Source: Crocinitomicaceae bacterium (lineage in GTDB: Bacteria; Bacteroidota; Bacteroidia; Flavobacteriales_D; Crocinitomicaceae). From it: 48,053 bases of DNA. Position numbers and translations under genes: made by a program. The notes under the pieces were generated by a model. The model saw only the letters and a list, made by a program, of their open reading frames with translations. It did no database searches and was not told the origin of the DNA. Within the stretch, counting starts at the first letter, position 1. Every line of letters starts with the position of its first letter. The stretch covers positions 1-48,053 of the forward strand of contig JAOASF010000095.1 in NCBI GenBank assembly GCA_025210175.1, written 5' to 3'. Of this stretch, positions 9,080 through 19,215 are shown in pieces.

Positions 9080-10453
9080 TCAAATCGCATTTTCTGATTT
9101 GAGCATTTTGTCTTCTTTCAAAAGGCGGTACACCGTTGTTTGACCAATGTCTAATTTGTCAGCCACCATTTTGGTATTGTTGTCGTACTTTTCCATGTAT
9201 AGCTGAACAATTCTACGGTTGTATTCTCGCAGAGACAATTCTTCGAACATAACATCGGGCAAAGCATCGCCTGAAGTAAGAACGATATCGGTTGCATCTA
9301 TTTCAGAATCATTGGACATGACGCAAGCCAGTTCGATAACAGATTTGAGTTCACGGATATTCCCTGGCCAATGGTACGACATCAGTTTCATTTGTGCACT
9401 TTCGTTCAAAGTTTTGTCGCTCATGCCGTTTTCTTTGCAAAATCCTTGAATAAATGATTTCGAAAGAATCAGTACGTCTTTGTCTCTTTCTCTCAGCGGT
9501 GGAAGTTGGATCGGCAATCCGAATAGACGATAATAGAGGTCTTCTCGGAAATTTCCTTTTTTCACTTCTTCAAGCAAGTTTTTGTGGCTGGCCACAATAA
9601 TGCGACAGTCTGTTTTAATGGGTTTGTTGCTACCTATTCGAGTAACTTCTTTTTCTTGCAAGGCGCGAAGGAGTTTCGCTTGAAAATTGATGTCCATTTC
9701 ACCTATTTCATCCAAAAAGAGCGTTCCACCAGATGCTTCTTCAAATTTACCTATGCGAGTTGTGTTTGCACCTGTAAATGAGCCTTTCTCGTGACCAAAG
9801 AGCTCGCTTTCGAATAATTCAGAAGGAATGGCCGCTACGTTCACAGCTACAAAAGGTTTGTTTTTGCGTTCTGAATTGTAGTGAATGGCCTTTGCTACAA
9901 CTTCCTTTCCCGTTCCAGTTTCACCGGCAATTGAAACGGTTATGTTGTTCCCCACTGCCTTTTGCAAAATTTGAAACAATTTTTTTATTCCAGCACTTGC
10001 GCCAAGTATGGTTTTTTCGAACTCGTATTTTTGGACAACCTCCTCTTCCAATCGGGCAATTCTTTTTTGTAGCCCCACGTTTTTGCGAATGTGTTGAATG
10101 GTGTTGAGTAAGGTGTCTCGGATGTCTTTCGTTTTTACCAAATAGTCATATGCTCCTGCTTTGAGAAGGTTGACAGCCGTTTTTATATCTTCTTGTTCGC
10201 TGATGATTACCACCTCAATGTTCTCATTAACGTTTTTGATTTTTTGCAGAAGTTCTTCCCCAGTCATATCGGGAAGTCGGTAATCGACCGTAACAACGTC
10301 GGGCATTTCATGGAGGGCGTTCAACAATTTCTTACCAGAAAAAAAAGACTTCACAATAAAGTCTGGGTTCAAGGAGAGGTTGTGTACCAGCAATTTGTTA
10401 TACCAATCGTTGTCCTCAACTACGTACACAGTAAAGGGCTTTTCTATACTCAT
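9080..10453 (-). CDS. NtrC-family sigma-54-dependent response regulator
   Basis: 457 residues. The receiver (about 1-120) has acidic E13/D14, phospho-acceptor Asp57 in VTVDYRLPD and Lys107. The central AAA+ domain (about 145-380) has Walker A GETGTGKE at 177-184, the sigma-54 contact loop GSFTGA at 224-229, Walker [10 protein letters not shown] near 244-252, and the arginine-finger region [16 protein letters not shown]. The C-terminal Fis-type helix-turn-helix reads [20 protein letters not shown]. It overlaps the upstream hybrid kinase by 4 bp, so it is the obvious output of that kinase. It should activate sigma-54 promoters; sigma-54 itself is not in the window. Confidence 0.96.
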   Translation of the reverse strand: MSIEKPFTVYVVEDNDWYNKLLVHNLSLNPDFIVKSFFSGKKLLNALHEMPDVVTVDYRLPDMTGEELLQKIKNVNENIEVVIISEQEDIKTAVNLLKAGAYDYLVKTKDIRDTLLNTIQHIRKNVGLQKRIARLEEEVVQKYEFEKTILGASAGIKKLFQILQKAVGNNITVSIAGETGTGKEVVAKAIHYNSERKNKPFVAVNVAAIPSELFESELFGHEKGSFTGANTTRIGKFEEASGGTLFLDEIGEMDINFQAKLLRALQEKEVTRIGSNKPIKTDCRIIVASHKNLLEEVKKGNFREDLYYRLFGLPIQLPPLRERDKDVLILSKSFIQGFCKENGMSDKTLNESAQMKLMSYHWPGNIRELKSVIELACVMSNDSEIDATDIVLTSGDALPDVMFEELSLREYNRRIVQLYMEKYDNNTKMVADKLDIGQTTVYRLLKEDKMLKSENAI

Positions 10454-12936
10454 TTTTTAGTTCTTAGTTTCTTTAATTCAATTCCAGTTTCTGTCTCCAT
10501 GGCCGTTAGGATTTCTTTTACATGTCCTTCCAGAAAGGAAATTTCTTCTTCAATTTTTACCTGATTTGTTTTTGCTCGGGCCATGCTCTCAATCTGCTTC
10601 AGCGCTTGGTGCATTGTATTGGCCTCAAGATGGGTACACGGCGAGGCCATTTTGTGCGCTAGATCGGCAATTTTATCGAAATCAAAATCATTCTTTAATT
10701 CAGTTAATTCATCCATACTTTTCGCGGTGGAAAGCATAAATGTTTCTACCATTTCTTGGAAAAATGATTCATCTCCTGCGCTTAAGTTTTTCAGATTGCT
10801 CAGGTTATATAAACCATTCTGATATTCCTTTTGTTCTTCTTCGGGCGTTTTAATGGGCAAATTTAAAATTTCAATTAGTTTTGATTCGGTGAAAGGCTTT
10901 TGCATACAGGCATTGAAACCGTTTTTATCACACTCATGGTCGTCCAATAATTGCGTATTTGCTGTAAGGGCAATGACGATCAATTCCTCCTTGCTTTTTT
11001 TCAATTCGGAACGAATGATTCGCGTAGCCATCTTGCCGTCCATTTCAGGCATTCGCAAGTCCATAAAAACAAGGTCAAAATGCTCGTTCTCAATTTTTTC
11101 GATAGCCTCTTTTCCATTCTCCGCTTCTTCGGTGTAAATGTTGTGCTGGTGCAAGAGGGTAACGAGTAACTTGCGATTAAATGGTTCATCGTCCACCACC
11201 AAAATGTTTTTCCCCTGTAAATAGCTGATTTCAGTATGGGCAATTTCCTCTTGGGCAAGGGCATCCTCACTTCCAACTTCGAAAGGGAGCAAAACAGTAA
11301 TGGTCGTACCTTTTCCCATTTCGCTTTTCAATTCAATGGAACCACCTAGCAATTCAACAAGCTTCTTTGTGATGGAAAGCCCCACACCTGTTCCTCCGAA
11401 TTTTCTTTGCGTACTTTTTTCGGCTTGTTCAAATTCATCAAAGATGCTGGCTTGCTTGTCAGGAGGAATTCCAATCCCTTCGTCCTTCACGCGAATGCGT
11501 AGCTCGAGTTTTTCCTTTGCTTTTTGAATACTTTGAATTTGAAGATAGACGTTGGCATTCTCGGTAAACTTAACGGCGTTGCTGCATAAATTCAAGACGA
11601 TTTGTTTCAGTTTCATTGGGTCACCCAATAAATGATCTGGAACGTTTTCCTCGATTTGAATGTGAAATTGGTTTTTTCTTTTGGTCAATTCAGTTTGCAA
11701 AACATTGGCAATCCAGTTCAACTCATTGCTTAGTTGAAAACTAACTTTTTCAACAGGAAGCTTGTTTGATTGAAGCTTGGTTAAATCCAAAATCTGATTG
11801 ATCAAGCCTATGAGATGCTTGCTAGATTCTTCAATGATGTTGAGCTTTTCTCTTTGTGTCTCGGGTAGTTTTTCCTTCGAAAGTAAGTGCGCAAAACCCG
11901 AAATGGCATTCAACGGAGTGCGAATTTCATGACTCATATTGGCCAGAAAACGCTCCTTGGTAGCTGCGAGTTCTTCGGATTGGATTTTTGCTGTTTGCAG
12001 TTGTTTCTTCGAGCGATTATTCGTTTGAATATAGCTGAATATCGTGTAGAGTGTAACGCCAATGAGCACGGCAACGAGTAGACTAAATACCATTAGAAAA
12101 TAAGACAGCGTTACGGCACTATTATTCGCGGCTTGAGCGTCCATTTCAAGTTCCGTTAGGATATTTGTTTCCAGGAAATTGAGCGTGGAGCTGAGGCGTA
12201 GAGATATAATTTTGCTTTCCGATTGTAACTCGAAAAGGATTTCGTTGTTTTTGCGCTCCTTGGAGGTTTCATTGTTGCTAATGGCCTGAATTTCCCGATT
12301 CAAATTATCGATACCTGTATCCGTTGGGTTCATTACAGGTGCAGTTTCCTCTTTTCCCTTTTTGCCAAATATTTTCTCGCGAAGAGATTTTTTTGTTTGA
12401 GGTTGCGGAAGAGACGAAATGATTTTTTGGGAGCGATTCACTTCGCGTACTTCTTGAGCCACCTTTTTCATTGCATCGGTTACTCTAAACTGATTCTGAA
12501 CCACTAGCATGGAATCTAAAATCTCGTATTTTAAGTCAGCGTATTCCAATAAGTCTTGTACCAAGGATTCTTGCTTTACCTTGTTTTCCGTACTTACCTT
12601 TAACGCCTCAATTCTTTCGTAGGTTCGATTGATGATTTGATTATAGGCCCTTAAGAAAGTGTCTTGCTGCGATAGAGCATAAGCGTTTACTCTATTTTCG
12701 GCCAAAATAAAATCGCTCTGAATGTCTTTAATCAGAAGAAGTGACTTTTCAGATGATCGATCTAGGCGAACATTTTCGGCTACGGTATTCAATTGATAAA
12801 AAATGGCACCTCCGGCAATTATGACAAAAGCGAGGAGTGCAACAAGTAAGGTTATCAATCGATATTCGTAGGTCTTAGAAATACGCATAGAACGAAGTTG
12901 ATGAAGTGCTTTTTTTATGAAGTTATCCTTTTTCAT
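10450..12936 (-). CDS. Hybrid sensor histidine kinase with receiver and HPt domains
   Basis: 828 residues. TM1 is about 27-47. An extracytoplasmic helical region (about 50-270; CHASE3-like pattern with long coiled stretches) is followed by TM2 about 278-303. HisKA has His336 in FLANMSHEIRTPLNA. The ATPase has Asn453, DEGIGIPPDK near 485 and GGTGVGLSI near 514. A receiver (about 576-695) carries Asp626 in DLVFMDLRMPEMDG and Lys680. An HPt domain (about 715-820) has His761 in LAHKMASPCTHLEA. All residues for an internal His-Asp-His relay are present; the last step is probably to Asp57 of the overlapping sigma-54 activator. A terminator-like hairpin lies just before its start codon. Confidence 0.95.
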   Translation of the reverse strand: MKKDNFIKKALHQLRSMRISKTYEYRLITLLVALLAFVIIAGGAIFYQLNTVAENVRLDRSSEKSLLLIKDIQSDFILAENRVNAYALSQQDTFLRAYNQIINRTYERIEALKVSTENKVKQESLVQDLLEYADLKYEILDSMLVVQNQFRVTDAMKKVAQEVREVNRSQKIISSLPQPQTKKSLREKIFGKKGKEETAPVMNPTDTGIDNLNREIQAISNNETSKERKNNEILFELQSESKIISLRLSSTLNFLETNILTELEMDAQAANNSAVTLSYFLMVFSLLVAVLIGVTLYTIFSYIQTNNRSKKQLQTAKIQSEELAATKERFLANMSHEIRTPLNAISGFAHLLSKEKLPETQREKLNIIEESSKHLIGLINQILDLTKLQSNKLPVEKVSFQLSNELNWIANVLQTELTKRKNQFHIQIEENVPDHLLGDPMKLKQIVLNLCSNAVKFTENANVYLQIQSIQKAKEKLELRIRVKDEGIGIPPDKQASIFDEFEQAEKSTQRKFGGTGVGLSITKKLVELLGGSIELKSEMGKGTTITVLLPFEVGSEDALAQEEIAHTEISYLQGKNILVVDDEPFNRKLLVTLLHQHNIYTEEAENGKEAIEKIENEHFDLVFMDLRMPEMDGKMATRIIRSELKKSKEELIVIALTANTQLLDDHECDKNGFNACMQKPFTESKLIEILNLPIKTPEEEQKEYQNGLYNLSNLKNLSAGDESFFQEMVETFMLSTAKSMDELTELKNDFDFDKIADLAHKMASPCTHLEANTMHQALKQIESMARAKTNQVKIEEEISFLEGHVKEILTAMETETGIELKKLRTKK

Positions 12937-12951
12937 GTTCTTGTCAAAGTT

Positions 12952-12989
12952 TTAAAAAAAAGGAGCCTGCATGGCTGCGAGGCTCCTTT
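12952..12989 (-). terminator. Terminator-type hairpin 16 bp upstream of the hybrid kinase start
   Basis: A 10-bp stem, GGAGCCT core plus A/U pairs (12959-12968 with 12980-12989), has an 11-nt loop. On the minus strand it is followed by an uninterrupted T run (12953-12961). The start codon of the hybrid kinase is at 12936, and no gene lies upstream on this strand before the divergent thiL. It therefore ends either a small RNA or an attenuated leader. Confidence 0.7.
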
Positions 12990-13045
12990 ACCCTAACTAT
13001 GTCTTGAACCTAACGATTGCTTTACGTTCATCTACATAACGAATA
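12952..13045 (-). ncRNA. Candidate small RNA or attenuator leader upstream of the hybrid kinase
   Basis: On the minus strand AACCTTTG (13052-13059) is one base from the TAnnTTTG -7 consensus. The stretch that follows contains GTTAGGTT and GTTAGGGTAAAGG, then the terminator hairpin at 12959-12989. This order (TTAGG-type motifs, A-rich junction, strong hairpin, U run) resembles the twin units at 31.4-31.75 kb. No ORF of note is present. The gap 12937-13248 otherwise holds only the thiL promoter. The relation to the twins is inference. Confidence 0.35.
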
Positions 13046-13225
13046 GGGTGCCAAAGGTTTCAGTGAGAAGGATGAGAAATGAAAACACTTGAAAAAGAGC
13101 ATGTTATGTTTTGGACCATTCTTTATTTCTGCATGCCAAATTTTCAAAATGAAAAAAATGAAGTCAGAATGAACATTCCACAGGTCAAAAAGTGGATAGG
13201 AAGGAACTATTCTTTTGATTAAAGC

Positions 13226-13233
13226 TACCTTTG
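13226..13233 (+). promoter_or_regulatory. Bacteroidota -7 element for thiL
   Basis: TACCTTTG matches TAnnTTTG exactly and lies 15 bp before the ATG, so the leader would be about 10 nt or less. No good TTTG -33 element is seen at the usual 19-21 bp spacing. Confidence 0.5.
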
Positions 13234-13248
13234 TGCAAAAATTGAGTG

Positions 13249-14292
13249 ATGTCTGATAAGCGAACAGAATTAGAGCAACTAGGAGAATTTGGTTTGATTG
13301 ATCAATTGACGAAAAAATTCGAAACAAAAAATCCTGAAACCCTTTTCGGTATTGGTGATGATGCCGCTGTATTGGAGGGAAAGGAGGATAAAGTCCGCCT
13401 AGTTTCTACAGACATGCTACTCGAAGGCATTCACTTTAATTTGATGTACATGCCTCTCAAACACTTGGGGTATAAGGCAGTTTCCGTAAACGTATCGGAC
13501 CTGTGTGCCATGAACGGAAAAGCGGAGCAAATTACCGTTTCTTTGGCGGTTTCCAATCGTTTCCCAGTAGAGGCTCTGGAAGAATTGTACGAAGGTATTC
13601 GAGCGGCTTGTGAACATTACAAGGTCGACTTAATTGGAGGAGACACGACCAGTTCCGTTTCGGGATTGATTCTATCAATTTCTGTCATAGGCACCGCTTC
13701 TAAGAAAGACGTAGTTTACCGCTCAGGAGCCAAAGAAAATGACCTCTTGGTGGTTTCTGGCGATTTGGGAGGTGCCTACATGGGGCTTCAGGTTTTGGAA
13801 AGAGAAAAGGAAGTGTTCAAAGCAAACCCGAATATACAACCGGACCTGGATGGTCACGATTATATCCTGCAGCGCCAATTGAAGCCCGAGGCCCGAGTGG
13901 ATGTCATTGATATTTTAAAGGAATTGGAAGTGGTTCCAACTTCCATGATTGATATCAGTGATGGTCTGGCGTCGGAGGTACTTCACCTTTGTAAGGCAAG
14001 CGGTGTGGGATGTCATGTTTACGACGAAAAACTCCCAATAGACGCAGCCACATCCACCACAGCTTTGGATTTTAACATTAACCCTAACACCGCTGCAATG
14101 AATGGAGGGGAAGATTATGAATTGCTATTTACCATTGGTCAAAGTGATTACGAAAAGGTAGCGAGCAACCCTAATTTTACGGTTATTGGTCATATAACGC
14201 ATCAAAACGATGGGATGTACTTAATCGATCGCAATGGAGCTGCAGTGGAACTGAAGGCTCAAGGTTGGAATCATTTTAATAAAGAAGATTAG
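13249..14292 (+). CDS. thiL: Thiamine-monophosphate kinase
   Basis: 347 residues from the ATG at 13249 (a GTG at 13246 is also in frame). It phosphorylates thiamine phosphate to the active cofactor thiamine diphosphate with ATP. The AIRS/PurM-like fold markers are present: GIGDDAAVLE near residue 36, VSTDMLLEGIHF, VSVNVSDLCAMNGKAE, LIGGDTTSS, VSGDLGGAYMGLQVLE, MIDISDGLASEVLHLCKASGVG and NGGEDYELLFTI. It is monocistronic as far as can be seen, with a near-leaderless promoter. Its 3' end overlaps the convergent gene by 4 bp. No other thiamine gene is in the window. Confidence 0.96.
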   Translation: MSDKRTELEQLGEFGLIDQLTKKFETKNPETLFGIGDDAAVLEGKEDKVRLVSTDMLLEGIHFNLMYMPLKHLGYKAVSVNVSDLCAMNGKAEQITVSLAVSNRFPVEALEELYEGIRAACEHYKVDLIGGDTTSSVSGLILSISVIGTASKKDVVYRSGAKENDLLVVSGDLGGAYMGLQVLEREKEVFKANPNIQPDLDGHDYILQRQLKPEARVDVIDILKELEVVPTSMIDISDGLASEVLHLCKASGVGCHVYDEKLPIDAATSTTALDFNINPNTAAMNGGEDYELLFTIGQSDYEKVASNPNFTVIGHITHQNDGMYLIDRNGAAVELKAQGWNHFNKED

Positions 14293-15845
14293 GCTGCGGG
14301 CTTCACCGAACATCCTTTTTCTTGCATTAATTGGATAAAAGAGCGGTTTTGCCCTTTTGATTTTATCCACAAACACAAATCGAAGTAGTCTTGAGAAAGT
14401 ATGCTTTTTTCTGTCATTTGGGATAAGGATTGATGCAAATCCATCCATTTTTCTCTTTGGTCTAGAATATGTGGCGTTTGACTAACACGTTGCAACCCCA
14501 AGAGCAATTCTTTTTCGGTCGTACCTAAACGGTTTCTCAATTGAAGAAAACGTTGTGTACTTTTTACAAGGTGTGGCACGACGTCGAAATTTTTCAATTC
14601 CAATTGAATTAATATTTCCAATATGTGACTGAAGCTCACGATGTCTTCTTTTTTGTCCAAATGCGAATCATTCAAGATCATTCGAATACTTTTCAGAGCA
14701 TGGTTGTAATTACCAAGCACGAGTTGAACCGAAGACAGCTTGAAATATATGTATGCCTTACGGAGGGTCGACATCTCATGCTCGAATTCATGAATGTCCT
14801 TTTCGAGAGAAGGAAGCTTTTTCTCGAGAATATGGTAGTTGCCTCTTTTTGTGTAAAAGGAGAGTTCAATGCTGGCAAGTGTTGAAAATAGTTTTACCCG
14901 CAAGTCCTGCATCGCTTCTTCCTTGGTTTCAACATGGAGTAAACGTAGTTCATTCAAATATTCTTGGGCTTCCTTTTCTCTTTCAAGTTGATCGCAAGTG
15001 TAGATGAGGTTGGTTATAATGGAAATATAGCGATCTGGATAAGTCTTGCGTTGAACTTCGTTATCGATGAACAATTGTCGATTTTGTTCCAAGGCGAGTA
15101 AACTTTTGGAAGGTTCGTGAACGGCAAAATGATAGGCGCTTTTGATGTGTTGAGCCAAGTAACTCGCTTCAAAGGTTAGTTGTTTGGGTAGGTTTAACTT
15201 TTGGAAGGATTTAAAATATTCTGTATAAATGGCTTTCTCTTGCTCACTTCGCGCAGGTCCTTCATGAGATAATCGATGAAAAATTTTACTCTTGATTACC
15301 CAAAGTTGATCCTCAGATTTGGACTGCGCATGAAATTCAGCATCCGTTTTTTCTACTTCCTCAATGTCCTCAATTTCGATATCGAAGTAATTGTTGATTT
15401 CTAATAGTCGTTTGCTTTGTTTACGTATCTCAAGCAAAACATTGGTTAAATGATGTTTCGTAGCAAGTTTCTCAGCACTTCGCAAAATTTTCTTGGCCTG
15501 CGAATAAAGCGCCTTATCGAATAAAATGGATGCGCTTTGCAGTTGACGATACAATTGCGCCTCCACATTGCCGCTGCTATGAAACAGGGTTAACGCTTGC
15601 AGTACTTGGTCGTACAATCGCTTTTTGGTTATGGAGAACTAGTTCAGAAAAGCAGCACCTTTGAAATCTTGGAACAACTTGGCTTCGTCGTAAGCCGCTT
15701 GTTTGTCGATGTAATCGAAAAGGGTTACATAGTTGTTTTCTTCTCCAATGGTGTGGCGTGATGCATGTAGTTTGAAATATCGTTTCTCCGACTTGGTAAG
15801 AGATCGAATTAATTCAAAAATAGATTCACTTGATTTGGTAGACAT
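14289..15845 (-). pseudogene. Conserved helical Bacteroidota protein interrupted by an in-frame TAG
   Basis: One frame runs from ATG 15845 to the stop at 14289 (519 codons) but is cut by TAG at 15639-15641 after 68 residues. The first part (STKSSESIFELIRSLTKSEK, RYFKLHASRH) is the typical start of a Flavobacteriia hypothetical family. After the stop the frame continues FSITKKRLYDQVLQALTLF with no shift. From memory the family reads roughly F-x-Q-F-S-x-x-K-x-x-L-Y there, which would make the lost residue Gln (CAG to TAG). The remaining about 449 codons are alpha-helical, TPR-like and intact; the only restart is a TTG at 15617. Function unknown. It is either a young nonsense mutation, a sequencing error or a site of readthrough. 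Confidence 0.8.
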
Positions 15846-15950
15846 GTTTAATAGTATTGCCTTTTAGTATTCTGAAATCAAGTTATAAAAAGAAACTACC
15901 TCTTTTCTGGGATTCTTTTGAAGTGTATAAATTATTGAGTGAAATGGGCA

Positions 15951-15975
15951 AAAAAAAAGCTCCAAATAGGAGCTT
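15951..15975 (-). terminator. Intrinsic terminator after the small lipoprotein gene
   Basis: A 7-bp stem AAGCTCC/GGAGCTT (15957-15963 with 15969-15975) has a 5-nt loop and is followed on the minus strand by eight T residues. It sits just after the stop at 15997. Confidence 0.8.
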
Positions 15976-15996
15976 CAATATCGAAAGGGAGAGGGA

Positions 15997-16272
15997 TTAG
16001 TCTCTCGTTTTCTTTTTCTTATTTTGATCTTCGTCGCTGTTCGGATCGGTAATACTTCCTCCGAATGGATCAATACTACCTCCGCCGTTGTTTCCATTGT
16101 TATTGGATTCAAAAATACGAGAAGATTGGTTGGAATCGTCCGAAGAATTATCAGCTGGGCTCATGATTTCACAAGATTCGGCTCGATGTTGATTCGGCTC
16201 GATAACTTCCTTCTGACAAGCAACTGCAGTCAAAAGTACCGCTGAAAGGATTAATATTTTCTTTGTTCGCAT
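15997..16272 (-). CDS. Small Asn/Gly-rich lipoprotein
   Basis: 91 residues from ATG 16272 (an ATG at 16278 would add two). A signal sequence ends in a lipobox, LLTAVAC, with Cys19 the lipidated residue. The mature part is low-complexity and acidic to neutral (SSDDSNQSS, NNNGNNGGGSIDPFGGS), ending in a basic NKKKKTRD tail. No domain is recognised and it is probably disordered. It is transcribed after the propeller-kinase locus on the same strand (39 bp) and is closed by its own terminator. A link to that sensor system is possible by position only. Confidence 0.7.
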   Translation of the reverse strand: MRTKKILILSAVLLTAVACQKEVIEPNQHRAESCEIMSPADNSSDDSNQSSRIFESNNNGNNGGGSIDPFGGSITDPNSDEDQNKKKKTRD

Positions 16273-16311
16273 GATCATTATATACACAATGCTATCTCAA
16301 AAATAAGGTAT

Positions 16312-19212
16312 TTAGTCTAGATTATCCAAAATATTTAAGGGTATTTTGAGTAAAACGTAGGTTCCATTGATTTTGCTGTCTTCGTTTATGCGGTCAATTG
16401 GCCCCACAATCTCAAAGGCTTGATTGGAAATCTTTTTGATCAATTCAATTCGTTTGGCCGTTATTTCCATGCCTTGAGACTTGTGATCGCCCATAAAACT
16501 TTCTTTTTGCTTGAGCGAGTTGGAAATACCAATTCCGTTGTCTTCTATTTTTATCTCCAAACAATTGTTTCTCTCTTGAATGGAAATCATGATGACTCCT
16601 TTTTGGTTTTGATTGGGCAAAATACCGTGAATAATGCTGTTTTCCACAAAGGGTTGAAGCAACATTGCAGGCAAGTAAATTCCGTCCAAATCTTGGGGTT
16701 CAATCTGGAATTCATACGAAAACTTGTCTTTAAAGCGCATGGCTTCAAGGCTCAAGTATAGCTTGAGTCGCTCGATTTCTTTGGAAAGTGGAATCATGTT
16801 TCCATCGTGTCCGGCAGAGTCCAAATTTTTGCGGATCAGTTGGGCGAAATTCGTCAAAAAACGGTTAGCTGAGAGTTTGTCTTGGGTGTTGATAAAGTAT
16901 TGTATGGAATTCAATGAATTAAAGATGAAATGTCGATTCATACTGGCATTCAAAGATTGTTGCTCCAAGGCCAATAGGCGTGAACGAAATTGCATTTTTT
17001 CTTTTTCATTTAATTCTCGTTCGCGATTGATGCGAATCTTCACGATTCTCCAAATAACAAAGGCAATCAGGATGCTTACTGCAACGAAAAACCACCAAGT
17101 TCGATAAAATGGGGGGAGAATGTCGAAGGGTTAAATGATGCTTTTCGAGGTGGTACCATCCAACCCGATCGTCCTTGCGTGAAGAATGTAATTCCCTGGG
17201 CTCAGTGAGGTAAAAACCACATTGGCATTGGTCGTAGGAGGAGACCAGTTTTCATCGGCTCCTTCGAGCCAATATTGAAAGCGCATGCTTTCTGGGTTGC
17301 TTAGTGAAATTCCATCGAAAGCAAAGGAGATGTTGTTCTTAGAGGAAGGGATTTCAGTAATGTTTTCAAGGTTTTCAGAAAAATTAAACGGCTGGTAATT
17401 AAGCAGTACCTGCTCCAAAATAACCCGTGGTGGCTTGCTTTGCGTTTTTGGTAGGTTTTTGCGCATTCGCACCAAACCTGAGGCTGTACCGAACCAAAAA
17501 TTTCCTCTTGAATCGACAAAACCACTGTTTAGATTGGTCTCGAGATTGATGACTCCTTCTTGAATGCCGTAGTGTTCAATCTGGATTTTGTTCCTTTTTT
17601 CAAATAGAATGTACAAACCGTTGTTCGAGCCTATGTATAGGCGTCCATCTCGGTAGTTCAAGAAGTTGATGAATTTACCTGATGGAATGTCGGTGTAGGA
17701 TACATTGCTAATTTTTTCACCGTCAAACTTGAAGAGGCCTTCTTCGGTACCCAACCACAAAACTTTACCATTGCTCGCAAGGCTAAAGGTGGTGCGGTTG
17801 AAATTGGAAATGAGTTTCGGGCCAAGAGGGGTTAGTTCGTAGAAACCTTTGTCTGATGCGATATACAATTTACCATTATAGGATCGCATATTTCGGATGG
17901 TGCCGATGTCCTTGGTCTTGTTTTCGTGTTTGGTAATAAGTTTGCCGCTCTTAAATAACTGTAAACCTTTCGATCCACCGATGTACATCGATTCTGAATT
18001 GACTTTGTACAGGCAGGAAACTTTGTTCGAAAGCAGGCCATTTTCAGTAGTCCATGTTTTTTGTTTTCCTTTCGAGTTGATTTCTAACAAACCTGTTTCT
18101 GTACCAAACCAGTCAGATTGCGAAATGTCCAATGCGCTTGTCCAAATGGTGCTGTTTTCTGTGTGAAAATTGGAAAACTTGCCCCAATACCGAAGCAAGC
18201 CTTGGTCGTAAGTTCCGATGAAAAAATGGTTGTTGCCCTTTTCCGATACATTCAAAACGAGATCACTCGTCATCCCAGAATTCGTGTTGAAATGCACAAA
18301 TAGATCTCCTGGGAAGTAAAGCAATCCTTTTCCGAGAGATTCGAACCAGATGTTGTTCTCATCATCTTCAAAGATGTTCTTGATATCTAGAAGTGGTAGG
18401 CCGTTGGATCCATTGATGGTTTTCCATTTTCCGTTTTCTTTGACCAATACGCCTTGATTGGAACAAAGCCAAATTTTCCCTTCACTGGTCTGCGTTACAG
18501 ATTTAGGAGAGAAGTCGATGGGCAATTCTTCTGATCTTATTATTCCCGTGCGTGGATTGAAACGAATCAAACCATCTCCATAGGCCGCAAGAAAGAACTC
18601 TCCGTCGATGATTTGAATATCAGCTAAGGACCAATATTCTGAATCAGGAATTAAATGAAAACTTTGAAAATCCTTGGTAGAGAAAAGTCCATCTCTCGTA
18701 GCGACGTAATAGATGTTGTTGAACTTAACAATATCCCTGATTCGATCACCGCCCGGGAAATTGCGACTTATCGGAAGCAGTTGGTCTCCCTTTAGTCGAT
18801 ACAAACCGTCACCATTCGTTGCTACGATTAAATCGTTTTGAAAAGGAAGTATGGCCGAAACTTGGACATTGCTGGCCTCCTTGCGAAGCGGCCAATGGAT
18901 AAACTTGTCTTTTTGGAGTTTGCTTAGGCCTCCTTCGTGTCCAATCCAAAGTGTTTTGTTTTCATATTGAACAAGACTGATCTTGTTGTTAAACAGCCCA
19001 TCGTCGTTGGTAAAGGTTGTGAATTGAATCCCATTGAATTTTGCAAGGCCTCCAAGCGTTCCTATCCACATGTATCCAGAACTGTCTTGGCAAATACTGG
19101 TGACCTGCGACTGTGGCAACCCTTGTGCAGTGTTGTACTCAACAAAGGAATAGCGTTGTGCCCACCCACTAAAAGTGAGATTTAGTAAAAGAAGAAAAAA
19201 GAGGTGTTTCAA
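16312..19212 (-). pseudogene. Two-component propeller sensor kinase (LytS type) split by an in-frame TAA
   Basis: The frame from ATG 19212 encodes a signal peptide (about 1-18), some 600 residues of Reg_prop beta-propeller repeats (GYMWIGTLGGLAKFNG, KTLWIGHEGGLSKL, NLYIGSNNGLYIL-like units) and most of a Y_Y_Y domain, then hits TAA at 17131-17133. The same frame continues PFDILPPFYRTWWFFVAVSI, the canonical junction and transmembrane segment of this family. It then reaches a His_kinase domain with its His (codon about 761, MNRHFIFNSLNSIQ), LLQPFVENSIIHG and an ATPase end at 16312. The downstream half has no ATG; its first usable start (GTG 17043) would lose the membrane helix. The full-length family protein would sense periplasmic ligands (often glycans) and signal to the LytTR regulator encoded 3 bp upstream. 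Confidence 0.82.
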
Positions 19213-19215
19213 TGT

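Noticed and set aside
13028-13327. A 99-codon minus-strand frame between the hybrid kinase and thiL.
   Set aside because: It overlaps the thiL promoter and start, has phenylalanine-rich random-looking composition and no start context. Better explained as noncoding leader and promoter DNA.
14289-19212. In-frame TAG and TAA as sign of a reassigned genetic code.
   Set aside because: Both codons end other genes in the window at the expected lengths (TAG for thiL, DUF2723 and the SixA-like gene; TAA for purE), so they act as normal stops.
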